Positions 1-10,786 of a stretch of 64,000 bases of DNA are shown here, piece by piece. Under the pieces are notes generated by a model that did no database searches, was not told the DNA's origin, and saw only the letters and a list, made by a program, of their open reading frames with translations. A program made the translations under genes and the position numbers. The DNA is from Microglena sp. YARC (lineage: Eukaryota > Chlorophyta > Chlorophyceae > Chlamydomonadales > Chlamydomonadaceae), in contig CM039467.1 in NCBI GenBank assembly GCA_022414725.1, positions 18,446,864 to 18,510,863 on the forward strand. Reading direction: 5' to 3'. The stretch's first letter is position 1. Every line of letters begins with the position of its first letter.

Positions 1-111
1 CTTGAGCCCGTGCATGGATTACGCGAAACTCTCGAGGTCACATCACTCACATCACATATCTCGCATCAATCGGAACACTTGTAGATTCAGTCACAGAGCA
101 CAGAGCGCCGA

Positions 112-215
112 CCTCTCGCATCACGCGGAAATGTCGTGTCGATCTTATCACATCAGATGCGTAACCTTCTCGCATCATGGCGGAAACTGTCGAGTCGAGT
201 TCGACTTCGCTTACA
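112..215 (+). repeat. Repeat G, two adjacent copies
   Basis: Two copies of a roughly 45-bp motif with core CTCTCGCATCACGGCGGAA followed by TGTCGAGTCGAG lie side by side here. Other copies are at about 4,809-4,865, 7,199-7,245, 11,553-11,615 and, diverged, 41,500-41,560. Several lie between genes, so it could be a promoter element or part of a mobile repeat. The sequence does not decide between them. Confidence 0.55.
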
Positions 216-2170
216 ACTATAATGGTGGGAAAAGGGGGAATCAGGTGTGTGTTTCAGGAAGATCGTCTTATCATGAAGATTGACAAATTGACAAGGTGGA
301 CAACTGTGACAATAAAGACATGACGGGACTATCGATACGTTCACGCCGTCTGCGTTGCATGGGCTCACACGTAACTGCGCCTCCGGTACGTGCGTAGGAG
401 ACGAGTGCAGCAAGATACTTCCTCAGGATTGGAGGAAGCTTATCAAGTCCCAACGGTCGTCTTGGATAAAACATGGAGACGTTGGGCAATGACAAGGAAT
501 GCCCGTTCCACAATTGCGTCAGACGACCTGCTCTCCGCCATTTCGCAAATATAAGGTACTTCAAGCTCCAATTAATTGAGCGGACTTATTGAGAACAATG
601 TTGCCAGAACCTTGCAGTAATATTTACATTTCTCAGTTACATGAAGAAGAATTCATCAATTTTTGCCCCGAGGCGGTGTTCGAAATTCTTGTTTATGGGC
701 AAGCATGTACTTGGATTGAAGGAACAGTTGTCCAGTATCGTGTATGACTTGTCCAAGAGTTAACTTTAATATTACATCTGCATAGAGTTGCGATCAGCGA
801 ACAGCGGGTGATGTTACAGTTGATTTAAGGGTTCCAATTGTAAGTGCTCGAAGAGTTGTCTGGGGAGTTTCTTTTTATCTGTATCGGTATAGCAAACGGC
901 TCTGAGGTGTAGGTTAGTGGAGGAGTGGTGCGTGATCGGGCCCGAGAAGAGTCTTTAATTAGTTGCCGCAGCTCGTATGAGGCCAAAGAAGTACTGGTGG
1001 CCGATGCTTGACTACGCGACGAATATGACAGAGTTCAGGAGGGTACAAGAGGTGTTGGCATGCTGCCCGGACAGAATCAGGGCACATGTCACGAACGGTT
1101 CCTTCCAGACTTGCTTCGCGCTCTTTTCATGAGCATGCCTCTCAGTACATGGTATTCGAGGGTTTTGCTTGGACTGCATGTAGGACGGTGGGTGGCTTGC
1201 CAAACTGCGTGAGTTGTATACGGGGAATATTGCCATCGTGCACATGTGCATGAGCTTTTTAGCTGAAGTTGCAGAATGGGAGTGGGAGTGAATATCTAAG
1301 CTCTTGGCGTTCCTTGAATCTACATCTCTCTCTTTTTATACAAATGAAAAAATGTTTTGTAGCGTTGTGCGCTCCAGCATTGGTCGTGGCTTTCCTCCCT
1401 TGCAAGGGCCCTACTCTGGAATGCTTCGGTTACTTTGCGGTTCCTGTAATTTGATAATTCTTGGAAACTATCCCGTCCCTTTCTCCATCAAGTATCTCTC
1501 TTTGTCCTAGTGGTAGAGGGCTAAACATGCTCGCATCACTCTCCTTAGGATATGTCCGCGACTACTTGCATAATCCTTCTGCATTGAGAATGGTTGGCCT
1601 GTCCTGTGTAAAACTTGACTCTGGTGGGTGTGATTGGGATCCAGCCACTCGACATCCTCAAAGGCCAGAGTGCCTCCAACACTCCTTTGTTAGGAGTATG
1701 TGAGCGCTGATCCGTGGTCGTCTATCATGACTTTAATGCTGTAGCTGCTTTGGTGTGTGAGGGTCCGCCACTTTTCTTAATCACATGAACTCTTTCGGCG
1801 ACCATTGTAGCACAGGCACGCGGTTAAGTGTGCGTGGATGATGCCCGATACGTGTGAGGGAACACCGTATAGCTCCTCTGCCAAGGTACTCAACCCGAGT
1901 TTGCCTCGCCACTGCACGCAACCACCTTAGTGGGATCATGGAAGACGCTGGCACATCATGTCGTCAATCGAGCTTGATACGGGTACGGTTGACGGTGAGA
2001 CTTGCCCCCGGATTCACCTCAAAATCGTTGTAAGCATTTCCATGATGTCGGCTTCTCTTGATACCCTCCAAGAGTAGATGAATGGTGAGGGATTCCAAAC
2101 GCGGACAGAATCACATCATTGTCAGGTGTTTGTCGAAGGTGCGTACGTAACTGCATCAGCCTGCTTCGTA
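216..2170. other. No recognised gene; decayed short frames
   Basis: No family was recognised. Two plus-strand traces look faintly protein-like. One is a 50-codon frame at 598-747 (MLPEPCSN...). The other is a frame from about 972 to 1,287 that starts MRPKKYWWPMLDY and is broken by an in-frame TGA and TAG, which reads like a decayed gene. The longer frames at 1,269-1,703 have no convincing composition. Confidence 0.3.
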
Positions 2171-2445
2171 TACACCGTCAGAGACAGAATTTGTGGGAAC
2201 CCTTACGGTGACCCTTGAACCAATTGATTGGGTAGGTCAGCTAAGTTTTTGTATCAAAGTCCCGAATCTTCGTGTCCTTCATTCCCGTGTTTATTTCAGG
2301 CATTTAAGCTGGCCTCAGAGGATTAACAATTGTAAGACTTGCTAACTGACCCAGGTGGGTCGGTTTGGTGAACGCGCCCTTCACATTTGCCTCTCCGGAA
2401 GCTTGGGGTTCTTAGGGGGGGGGGGGTCGAGGGAAACAGCAGAAT
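2171..2445 (+). mobile_element. MITE-A copy 1 (mariner-like, non-autonomous)
   Basis: This begins TACACCGTCAGAGACAG and then follows the full copy at 20,967-21,265 through the conserved CAATTGATTGGGTAGGTCAG block and the TGGGTCGGTTTGG block to a long G run. The right terminal repeat is not recognisable. It encodes no protein. Confidence 0.65.
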
Positions 2446-2479
2446 TCACAGTTCACTCAAGCTTGAGCATCAGACAACA

Positions 2480-2611
2480 CTAATGATTGGATTCATTGAT
2501 CAAAAACTGCAAAACACACGTGAAGAAGAGTGATAGGGCGGCGAACGCACACAAGAGACATAATAACGCAGCAGCCGCATAACGGAGAGACGCGTCCATT
2601 TGCATGAGCAT
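2480..2611 (-). CDS. Possible small single-pass membrane protein
   Basis: A 43-codon frame starts MLMQMDASLRYAAAALL. It consists mostly of one hydrophobic helix of about 25 residues (alanine, leucine, cysteine and phenylalanine) with a short polar tail. It lies head to head with the LRAT-like gene, so both could share one intergenic promoter. The frame is open further upstream, but a longer start would overlap the neighbour. No family was recognised. Small size and simple composition make chance possible. Confidence 0.3.
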   Translation of the reverse strand: MLMQMDASLRYAAAALLCLLCAFAALSLFFTCVLQFLINESNH

Positions 2612-2688
2612 GGAAGACAGGGGATAAGAGTAGAATACATGGTCATAACTATTAATTACTATTCCGACTGACTGTTGTAGGCTACAAC

Positions 2689-3504
2689 ATGGATCCAAGG
2701 TGGAGCCAAATCGAACACCGACCCCCTCGTCGAATTGATCGAGTCGGTTTGCCCCTTAGGTTCTCAAGGAGACGTTCCGGCCAGGTACTGGGATATGCAG
2801 ACTTCACTGCTCCGAAAGTCAACGGCGAGGCATCATTGCGAATCGTCCCACGTGTCCTCTGCATACTGGCCGAAATGGCGAAGTCGGACGACCACAGAGA
2901 CCTGGGTGCGGTGAAGGCAAAGTCAGGTTACTGGCATCATGGTATTTTTGTCGGTTCGTGTGAAAAAGGCCCTTACATGGTGATCGACGTCTACGGAGAT
3001 GACAAGGCATTATCGAGCCAATCTGTAAATCGGACGCTGACCGCATTCACGAACGGGGCGTACCCTGACTACGCAATTATACGTATGCGAGACCATCTCC
3101 AAGGAGCACTCAAGCTTTGATTTGCGTTGCATCTGCAGCAGACCGCAGAAAAAGCAACGCTGGCACTACAATGCCATAGAACAAGCTGCGAGACTTTGCG
3201 ACCCTGCCGATGTGGCAGGTGGGTGGGTGATTTGTGTTTCTTGAAAGTGCAGGGGCGAAAGAGCTGGATGCATTACCTTCTCCCCTGTTGCGTCTTGCAA
3301 AGGGAAAATTTGTTTCAGAATATGACGTCCGTTTGTTATTTATCGCAGGAAGAAGCTATCGGCTGCAAGTCCATGGAGCTTGTACTGTCCATCTTGAACG
3401 CGCGTTGGACATCTTCCGAAGGACAGCGAATCTATCTTCATCGCTTGTTTTGTCTTCTGTATGTTTTTCCTCTTCTTGCTTTTATATTATTTGGTCCATG
3501 CTAA
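2689..3504 (+). pseudogene. LRAT-like (NlpC/P60 fold) protein, frame broken near 3,120
   Basis: The first segment (2,689-3,120) carries YWHHGIFVG followed by MVIDVYG, the pattern around the first catalytic histidine of LRAT/PLAAT-type papain-fold acyltransferases. The second segment (3,127-3,504) carries SCETLRPCRCGRW, which matches the family's NCE(x)FA..C.xGR block containing the nucleophilic cysteine. The protein ends in a hydrophobic stretch (LFCLLYVFPLLAFILFG), as in tail-anchored PLAAT proteins. Known members transfer acyl groups or hydrolyse phospholipids at membranes, so a lipid-modifying role is inferred. A stop and frame change separate the halves, so the copy is dead, mis-sequenced or, less likely, spliced. 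The first ATG of the frame was taken as the start. Assignment rests on the two motifs and their order. Confidence 0.5.
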
Positions 3505-3549
3505 AAAAATTGACGTTTTTCCTTCCTTTGAAACAACAACAATAAGACA

Positions 3550-4876
3550 AACACAAATAACAACAACAACAACTTGATATCATGTCTACGCAACAACATG
3601 TTAAGGCGATTTCACATCATTCGTGAATGGCGCTGATGATTCGGTATATTTTACAGTTTGTCAAGTGAAGGACCAAACGGTCCGACAAACTCAGGCAGTC
3701 GTTTCAATTGAAGGACATGTGCAACAAGATTAATTTCATTTCCCGTTCCTGCGTGCCTCGGAGACCCTGTCTGCGCAATGAAAAATGCGTACGCTAAAGT
3801 TTCTCCGCCAAGTTGGAACACAAAGGGGGGAGAAAACTTCTTTTACAGGACAATGCTTCTCCCTATTGCTCGTGCTCGCCTGCTAGAGTTCTGCTGCTCT
3901 TGCTCTTCGCCGTGCTTCTTTCCCTTGCCATCGCCAGTGCCCTTGCCCTCCAGAGGACGAAATGCATGTCGGAGATCGCAGCAGTGGCGTGTAAAAGGCG
4001 CAGCGCCAATGGTTCACAAGATGGTTTCCTCTGTGGCTCCTACTCCTGCCTGCTGCTGCTGACTCTGCTATTACTCCTGCTGTTGCTTTTACTCGTTTAC
4101 TGCTACTGCTCCTCCTGCTCTGGAGGTGAGCTGCTCTGCTGCTCCTGCTGCTGCTCCTGCTCCTGCTTCTGCTCCTGCTCCTGCTTCTGCTGGCTCGTTT
4201 GCAACGTGCTCCCTGTCCTCCTTGGGCCTCCGGTCGTGTTGGTCGGCGGGGTCGTTCTAAAAAGAACGAGCTTCCTGTTGGATCCAATATAGGTGCCTTT
4301 ACCATCGTGGGGTATTCCCCACCCTGGGCTGCACTGCTGTAACCATAGGCGCCCGTGTGGTAGAAACAGGGTGCTCTTAAGCAACCCCAATGGTGGGACT
4401 TTCACCACTGCAAGTGGCGCGCACCTAGCGTGCATGAAACAGACTCCGCCAAGCGTGAGGAGTACTCGCCGACCAAGCGAGCTACGCTTGACGAGCTTCA
4501 ATTGAGATTAGCTCCTGACCTCAGCGGGAGCTTTAGTCAGTCAGTAAGTTATAGATATAGTAAGTTACTCAGTTATTTAGATACTAACAACTCTCTTTTT
4601 TTTTGATACAATTTTTTAGAGACGAGATACGGGATAGTCTGCATCGCCAGCGTCACGATGATACGCGACTGCGCCTGCATGGACTGGCAGGCGAAGAACA
4701 TGAGGGACTGAGGAGGTACATAATGTGTAGAGTTGAACAGGTGATGGGACCCTCCTATACACAGTTGTTCTCAATATTTTACACTCATCCACATGTGTGA
4801 TCACATCGATGGCGACCCGACCTCTCGCATTAATGACGGCGGAACCTGTGTCGAGTCGAGGCAGATAACAACAACA
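3550..4876. repeat. No gene seen; CTG/CTCCTG low-complexity tract at about 4,040-4,200
   Basis: The centre is an imperfect CTG, CTC and CTGCTC trinucleotide tract that leaves long frames open on both strands (poly-Leu/Cys or poly-Glu/Gln/Arg). These frames are treated as repeat artefacts. About 4,763-4,776 holds a solo ACAGTTGTTCTC motif matching the terminal repeat of transposon family T. A repeat G copy follows at about 4,809-4,865. Confidence 0.5.
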
Positions 4877-5037
4877 CTTGGATGAGAACCGTCTCACATT
4901 AACATATAACAAGCGGCGGAGCCTTTCCCTCCCACAGCGGAGCGACTGGGGGCGACCGGAGGGGAGCCACCAACAAAGGGTCCGCGAGGAACGAGCGGGT
5001 GGGCGACCGGAGGGGTGCCACAGTTCACATCAAGTTG
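4877..5037 (+). repeat. Repeat H copy 1
   Basis: A GC-rich segment of about 160 bp is shared with 18,730-18,890. It runs from AACTTGGATGAGAACCGT to CACAGTTCACATC and contains two internal GCGACCGGAGGGG blocks. The two copies differ by many single-base indels. The type of element is unknown. Confidence 0.6.
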
Positions 5038-5339
5038 GAAGAAGCGAGATGTCAGCGGTATCGGAGGACACAGCAAAATCGGCGGAACACTGTCGCATCG
5101 GAGTGAACACAACGTCAAGTCAGTCGTCAGTTACCGTCCGTCCATTCCTGACACAACGGATGCTGGAGGCGGCGATCATCGTTATTTGCTATTTTACGAG
5201 AAAAATGCGGTGAGATTAAATTATGGTTTAGAAGTTTTACAGAGAGGTCAAGTATATTTTTCATGCCATACCCTCAATCGTTTTTTTCACAAATCACAGG
5301 GGGAGATGGCCATAGTCGTGTGTCCCGCAACGACTCGCC

Positions 5340-5595
5340 GCCTAAAACCCAGCTTCCGGAGAGGCACTGTCAATGTGGGCGCGTCAACCAACCGAGGCCC
5401 TCGTGGAGCGACCGATCAGTTAAAACAGCAGCTTACAATTGTTATCCTTGGGGCCGCTTAAATGCTGAAAATTACGGGGGATGAGGACACGAAGGATTGG
5501 GACTTGATACAAACCTTTAGCTTGACTACCAATCAATTGGGTTCAAGGGTCACCGGTAAACAGGGTGTCCGACAAAATTCTGTTCTCTGACTGTA
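5340..5595 (-). mobile_element. MITE-A copy 2
   Basis: The reverse complement of MITE-A ends at 5,595 in GACTGTA, the TA-flanked terminal repeat. The CCAATCAATTGGGTTCAAGG block and the TTATCCTTGGGGCC block are shared with copies at 2,171, 19,064 and 20,967. The outer left part is diverged. Confidence 0.65.
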
Positions 5596-5743
5596 TAGAT
5601 AAAAGTTGGCTCAACTATGGAATTAAGATAGCCGTTTGCCTCTGATGTCGAACACATAATTGTATCCCATTGTCCTGTGAAGGTGCGCGTTCCCCTTGAT
5701 CCATTCATTTTCATTATCGTGACGCCCTCAGGTTACGGCTGAG

Positions 5744-5983
5744 TCAGCTTCCTCGTCGGACACCCTCTGCAACCACCTCCCAGCTGACGCGTCCCGTCGC
5801 CGGCTTGCCGTTCGAAAGCGTGCAGCGTCGTCCCGTGATCCGTGGATTTCGTTCTGGCAGGCACAGATCACGCATGACCGCCTGGTAGTCGACGCAGTGG
5901 GGGTCGACGACTCCCACGAAGGACAGGGGTATCCAAGCCCGTCGGTGAGATGCGGCTCGTGTTGCCGAGGACTTGCCATACAA
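5744..5983 (-). CDS. Hypothetical fragment in a GC-rich patch
   Basis: A 79-residue frame contains RAWIPLSFVGVVDPHCVDYQ. It sits in a patch (5,730-6,180) clearly richer in GC than its surroundings, where several overlapping frames stay open on the minus strand. Upstream minus-strand frames run to 6,178 and may belong to the same broken gene. No family was recognised. The base composition suggests a different origin from the neighbours. Confidence 0.25.
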   Translation of the reverse strand: MYGKSSATRAASHRRAWIPLSFVGVVDPHCVDYQAVMRDLCLPERNPRITGRRCTLSNGKPATGRVSWEVVAEGVRRGS

Positions 5984-6225
5984 ACCCCTTCACAGGACTT
6001 TGCGGGGGAACGCGTCGTCGATGCCTCGTCGTACTCGCATGACCTGGTCCCGAGAGCAGCGGCGGGTGGAGGACCTGAGGCGAGAAGTTAGTCCCCAAGC
6101 GGACATCAGGTTCGGGTGGTAAACGGATGCGGTAGCGACGGCCCCGGGACGAGGACGAGACCACGACCCTGAAGCCAACCCGATGTTGATAAGAAAATGG
6201 TATATGCCTTACATTTACGCATTAA

Positions 6226-6474
6226 TTACGCATAGGCCAACCGTCTGGAAGCTCTTCTTCGAAATGGGTGAGAGGACACGAAAAGCATGGACATATATTT
6301 TTTACATGTAAATGATGCAATTCTTTGCATTCGAAGCATGTCGTGTCTGGATTCTGTGAAGGACAGCATTTGATCATTCTTTTTCTTTGTAGTTCGATTC
6401 TCCACAGAATACGGTAGGTCAGGGTCTACTATTTCGTATTCATCGCCTCCATGTATTGCTCGAGACGCCACCAT
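6226..6474 (-). CDS. Hypothetical protein
   Basis: An 82-residue frame contains a polar stretch GGDEYEIVDPDLPYSVENR, and the open frame continues upstream without an ATG to about 6,560. No family was recognised. Mixed charged composition makes it more gene-like than most frames nearby, but that is weak evidence. Confidence 0.25.
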   Translation of the reverse strand: MVASRAIHGGDEYEIVDPDLPYSVENRTTKKKNDQMLSFTESRHDMLRMQRIASFTCKKYMSMLFVSSHPFRRRASRRLAYA

Positions 6475-6675
6475 GGTCCATTGTGGTATTGAATTCTGCG
6501 GGCCTTTTTCAGTCCATTTGACATTGCAGAGTGCGGGGAGTTCGATGCTTTTCCGTTAATGGCCAGTATGGCATCAAGTACTCACGAGAAATCCGAATCT
6601 TCTCCGCTTCACTTTCCCTTGATGTGCATAGGTATAACTTCTTCGTCTCCTTCTTCTTCTGTATGAATTCGCAGT

Positions 6676-7146
6676 TTGTTTGAGAATTTTCCCGTCACTT
6701 CTGGATGCGAATGGCATCGTTTGCGATATGTGCCACTCCCTTGCTCAGATGATGAACCAAGTCTGGGTTGGAGCGTGGAGAAAGTTTACACCTTGTTGGG
6801 GGGGCTGGCACAAATGCTGCGATCTCAAAAATGCGTACGCATGTACACCGTTTACTTTTTCGCTTTCCCGATCCGTGTACTGGCTAGAGGACATTCGATT
6901 CGTTTGATGACATTTGTCCTGGGGTACGTCCTGTGGAGTGGTGTTCCAGTGGGTAGCGAACGGATGAAAGAGGCCCTCCTGCTCCGGGGTATTTTGGATT
7001 TACTGATTATAGCGTATATAGGATGGTATCTTTTCCTGTCCAACATCGCTGAATGCTACGCGCTAACTGAAATGGGCGACACGTGTTCTCGCATGTTGTT
7101 ACAGTTGTTCTCACCTGAAAGATCTATTATTCCATTTACACCATAA
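6676..7146 (+). CDS. Hypothetical protein with two or three hydrophobic segments
   Basis: This is a 156-residue frame with hydrophobic stretches at about residues 60-72, 78-90 and 105-125 (LLIIAYIGWYLFLSNI). Its last 20 codons run through a solo TACAGTTGTTCTC terminal-repeat motif of transposon family T (7,102-7,116), so the C-terminus may be transposon-derived. A second copy of that motif follows at 7,157. No family was recognised. Confidence 0.35.
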   Translation: MFENFPVTSGCEWHRLRYVPLPCSDDEPSLGWSVEKVYTLLGGLAQMLRSQKCVRMYTVYFFAFPIRVLARGHSIRLMTFVLGYVLWSGVPVGSERMKEALLLRGILDLLIIAYIGWYLFLSNIAECYALTEMGDTCSRMLLQLFSPERSIIPFTP

Positions 7147-7156
7147 AAATTGTAAT

Positions 7157-7245
7157 GTACAGTTGTTCTCGCCAACATTAAGAGTGGGACACACCCACTA
7201 CCGCATCACGGCGGCACCTGTCGAGTCGAGTCACAGAGCGATCGA
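7157..7245 (+). repeat. Solo family-T terminal repeat followed by repeat G
   Basis: TACAGTTGTTCTCGCCAAC continues to AGTGGGACAC, matching the left end of the transposon at 11,995. It is directly followed by a repeat G copy (CATCACGGCGGCACCTGTCG). No transposase lies beside it, so it is a remnant or a very short derivative. Confidence 0.5.
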
Positions 7246-7339
7246 CTCACGCGTTTCGCCGAGAAGTTCCTCGAAAACCCCCACCACCCCCCTGATAACT
7301 GATATGAAGTGAACACGGCACCGAAGAGTTCGTATAAGA

Positions 7340-8144
7340 AGATCTTCTCTTAAAAACAGGTATGGAGGATTTTTAAAAGGAGAGTACGTGTGTGGCACGA
7401 AAACCATTCGGATATTCGAGGATCATGTCCTCCTCTCGTGCTTCTTTGAAAGTTCGTGACGATCCTTCATTCGAGTTTTGATCGCAACGAAATATTGGTA
7501 CGATGCGGACCGATATCCGTGTCATGAACATGGACACAGTAGATGCGACACTAGACCTTATAGAGCAAGGTATGCACCCGCTCGTTCTTGAACATGGTTC
7601 GGACATACATAATCCTGGGGGTGTGCGTGTCTTTGTGGAGGTGGGATGCAGGAAGAGTCGTTGTTCGGGAGGACGAACTACTCATTCGTCATCTCTCGAG
7701 GTCGTTTTACCCCCGATCGGAGAAAGGGAAGTCCGTTGTATCGTTCGACGTCGACATCATCAGGGAGTGTGAGAGAGACGGATTCGAGTTCCGTGAAGTT
7801 TTTCTAAATCGGCATCCTTCTTGGCATGTCCGTGCACCTTGGCCATGCACAGCTGGTGGACAACAGGTTCTCAGAGAAAGACAGTCAATTGTTTCGCGAA
7901 AAGGTGAGACTCGTATTGAGTGTAGCTCCCAAGTACGGACATGACAGCATCGTTATTAGGAGCTTGGGGATGCGGGGCGTTCGGGTGTCCACCTAAACGT
8001 TGCCGAGATCATGTTTTTTATCTTGCCGAGATCGAAAAGGTAGAAGGGTGCTTCAAGAAGATCGTTTTTCGCGCGATTCTAGGTAAAACCATCGATTCTT
8101 TCATTCTCGCAGAAAATGAAAAAAAGAGATCACTACATCAGTAA
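7340..8144 (+). pseudogene. Poly(ADP-ribose) glycohydrolase-like macrodomain protein, three or more frameshifts
   Basis: The family signatures appear in the right order but in different frames. MNMDTVDATLDL and PLVLEHGSDIHNPGG (about 7,530-7,622) match the ADP-ribose-binding start of microbial-type PARGs. MQEESLF (7,646-7,666) contains the catalytic QEE pair at 7,649-7,657. A middle block contains SVVSFDVDII, and LLGAWGCGAFGCPP (about 7,953-7,995) followed by FKKIVFRAI is the C-terminal block. Such enzymes remove ADP-ribose chains from proteins. An upstream frame (about 7,350-7,420) may hold the N-terminus. The conserved catalytic residues argue for recent function. The frame breaks are either decay or sequencing error. 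In viruses a PARG would reverse host PARP signalling; that role is inference. Confidence 0.65.
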
Positions 8145-8187
8145 CTGTTGTTGTTGATGAATAAAAAACTCGTATTGTTGTAGACAC

Positions 8188-8296
8188 CACTCGGTCCCCC
8201 TCCGGTGGTCGCGACAACATTAGGTTACACCGCAAGGTGTACCGTACACTACAGAAGCGGTTTCATTTTAGTAATTCCGTCGAGTGTAAGAGCGTT
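8188..8296 (-). mobile_element. MITE-B end (TA-flanked terminal repeat)
   Basis: Read on the minus strand it begins TTACACTCGACGGAATTACT and passes through AATGAAACCGCTTCTG, then a palindromic TACACC/GGTGTA block. Related copies lie at 21,915-22,012 and, as shorter ends, near 16,880, 28,799, 33,688, 35,690 and 36,846. The TACA(G/C)TC start with TA flank is typical of Tc1/mariner ends. Confidence 0.6.
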
Positions 8297-9050
8297 TCAT
8301 GCAAGCAGTCCTCGTCACGTAATCGATAGCAACATGCATCCTGGCATCCATCAAGAACTGTTGGCCCAGGAGACACACATGCTCGCATCTTGGTCTTGGG
8401 GCACAATCCCAACCTGTGTGGAAATACCGCTGATGCACACCTCATACATGTGCTCCGAGTGAGGGAGCTTCGGATCTGGAGGATAAACTGCATTCTTGTA
8501 CCCAAGGCGTGTAATACCTCCAGCGTTCATGTAGCTGAGTGTAGAGCCCGTGTCATACATCAATGGAAATCTTGAACTGCGTGCAATGGCTCAGCAGCCT
8601 CACACATAATGGGATCCGCCTTGACAATTACGGGAAACAAATGCGGTTTCAACCCCCCGTACAAAACCGACCCAGATGACATTGCGTCATGGGGGAACCA
8701 GCTCATCAGTAACTGACAGGGTAGTGCAATTAACAGTGTTTTGCTGGCAGAGTAAACTACGATCGCTCACAAGAACACGGAGCACATACACATCGTCCAT
8801 GGCAGCCTGGTATGGGTTTCTGGACACCGTCGCCCTACCTGGCATCTTCGAAGTCTTCATACACTTCCATAATTTCAAGCTCCCTTACCAGCTCTGTCGG
8901 GGAATTATTACGCCGTCGAGACGCGACAGACCAAGGTGCTTATCTGGGTACCAAAACTCCGGCACGCCAGAGAGGCTGTCAAGTGCTGCGCCCAACACGC
9001 TGTCTGGCAGAGTGTCATAGTGTGTGAAGACGAGCAGTTCCTCCTCTAGG
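8260..9050 (-). pseudogene. Retropepsin/pepsin-like aspartic protease, frameshifted
   Basis: The minus strand carries FPLMYDTGSTLSYMNAGG (about 8,500-8,560), with the D-T-G-S/T active-site loop of aspartic proteases and the usual hydrophobic residues before it. Downstream, in a shifted frame, LLGQQFLMDARM (about 8,340-8,375) matches the hydrophobic LLG..FL strand after the active site in retropepsins. The long N-terminal part (8,560-9,050) includes LGAALDSLSGVPEFW and is broken by several stops. One DTG motif suggests a retropepsin-type homodimer. The C-terminus runs into MITE-B. Substrate and role are unknown. DTG alone can occur by chance; two ordered motifs raise confidence. Confidence 0.5.
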
Positions 9051-9381
9051 GAACCGTTACACTCGCAACTTCAAAGCTGGGAAAGCTAACTGGGCACTCT
9101 GTACGGTCCCTTGAGGGTTCGATGATTTGATGCATTGGATGCGATTCATTATTCTTCTTCAATCATCTGACTTGTTTACACACGCAAACGGCGGGAAACT
9201 GTCGCATCCACACGTCCGTTCGTCCGTCGCATTCATGACACCGGATTGCGGTGGCGGCCGATTTCATCGTCCCTCATCGTCTCGGAGTCCTCGAATTGAT
9301 TGTAAACAACCTTCTTCAGTATAACACACACCATCAGCACAGCACACTTCACGAACGAATGAGTTCCTTTGACGAAATCAA
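9051..9381. other. Intergenic with GGCGG/AACTGTCGCATC repeat
   Basis: No gene was seen. About 9,184-9,290 holds GCAAACGGCGGGAAACTGTCG and following TCCGTCGCATTCATGACA. Related stretches lie at 5,080-5,180, 16,430-16,455, 20,146-20,190 and 27,980-28,030. The shared string sits upstream of several genes, here just before the F-box gene, so it may be regulatory. Confidence 0.35.
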
Positions 9382-10786
9382 ATGGAAGATGTATTGGAGA
9401 TCATTATAGCCAATGCGATTTCGAACGAATGCACCGTCAAACAAGTGGCTCTCGTTAGCAAACAGTGGAGATGCGTCGCACCCCGGTGTGTCACAAGGAT
9501 CCACCTGAGACATTATAAAAGTTTGGACTATGTATCACGCATTTGCAGGCTGAAAGAGTTGAAAATGGTATCAATCGGGGGGAAAGACGTACCCTACCAA
9601 TCAATGTCCGGAGATCGAAGACAAGATCCAAGACATATCGCCGCTGTCCGGCCTCACTGCGTTGGTTTCACCTGGACATAACGACACACCTACGTGACCG
9701 ACATATCGCCACTGTACGGACTCACTTCGTTGACTGCACGCTGAACATGGCGCACACCTACGTGGACGCGAAGACCTATTATCACCGTTTCCGGACTTCA
9801 CTTCAGTTGACGCACCTAGACATTTCGCACACACTTGTGACCATACATATCATCGCTGTCCGGTTCTCACTTTCGTTGATTCAGCCTAGATATTTCGCAC
9901 CATCACGTACGTGGACGAACACCATTATCATCGATTCAGGACTCAATGCGTTGGTTCACCCTCAACATTTCGCATATCGGAAACAGACTAGAAGACATAT
10001 CAACGCTTTCCGGACTCACCGCAGTTGGTTCATCTGAACATGGCGTACACACGGGTGGGCGAACAGGACCTATCACCGCTGGCAGGACTCACTTCGTTGA
10101 TTCACCTCAACTATGGAGGGCACCGAAGTGGAATACCTATCATCTCTGTCCGCCCTCAATTCGTTGATTCACCTCGACATTTCGCATCTCAAATAACAAG
10201 CTCGAAGACATCTCACCGGTGTCCGGTATCACTGCGTTGCTTCACCTGAACATGGAGGGAACACGTGTACCCTCTATATCAGTACTGTCCGGCCTCACTT
10301 CGTTGGTTCATCTGAACATGGCGTACACATGTGTGGTCGAAGACGAGTACGATGTCCGCTCCATTTCGTCTTTGTCGCCGGAGCAAGGTGCTCGACATAT
10401 CGCCGCTGGCAGGACTCGCTTCGTTGATTCACCCTGAACATGAAGGCACACGTGTGAAAGACATATCACCACTGGCAGGACTCGCTTTGTTGATTCACCT
10501 GGACATGAAGGGCACCGACGTGAAAGACATATCACCACTGGCAGGACTCGCTTCGTTGATTCACCTGAACATGAAGGGCACCGACGTGGAAGACCATATC
10601 ACCACTGGCAGGACTCACTTCATTGGCTGCACCCTGGACATTTCGAAAACCGACGTGGACGACATATCACCGCTGGCAGACTCAACTTCGTTGGTTCATC
10701 TGAACATGGAGGGAACCGACGTGGACGACATATCACCTCTGGAAGGACTCACTTCGTTGACGTACAATGGATGGAATGATGTGTAA
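9382..10786 (+). pseudogene. F-box plus leucine-rich-repeat protein, multiple frameshifts
   Basis: The N-terminus (9,382-9,520) reads MEDVLEIIIANAI...VALVSKQWRCVAPR, an F-box-like helix set with the VSKQWR block. From about 9,600 to 10,780 come about fifteen repeats of a 23-residue unit of the type ISPLAGLTSLIHLNMEGTDV, best preserved at 10,400-10,780, where the frame is restored several times. These are leucine-rich repeats of the short, SDS22/internalin-like class. F-box/LRR proteins normally select substrates for SCF ubiquitin ligases. Giant viruses and their hosts both carry expanded sets. The first third of the repeats is badly frame-broken while the last third is nearly clean. Start is the ATG of the F-box frame. 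Confidence 0.6.

Noticed and set aside
3813..4305. Cys/Leu-rich and Glu/Arg-rich frames of 130-160 codons
   Set aside because: They are caused by the CTG/CTCCTG tract, overlapping on both strands with no domain.
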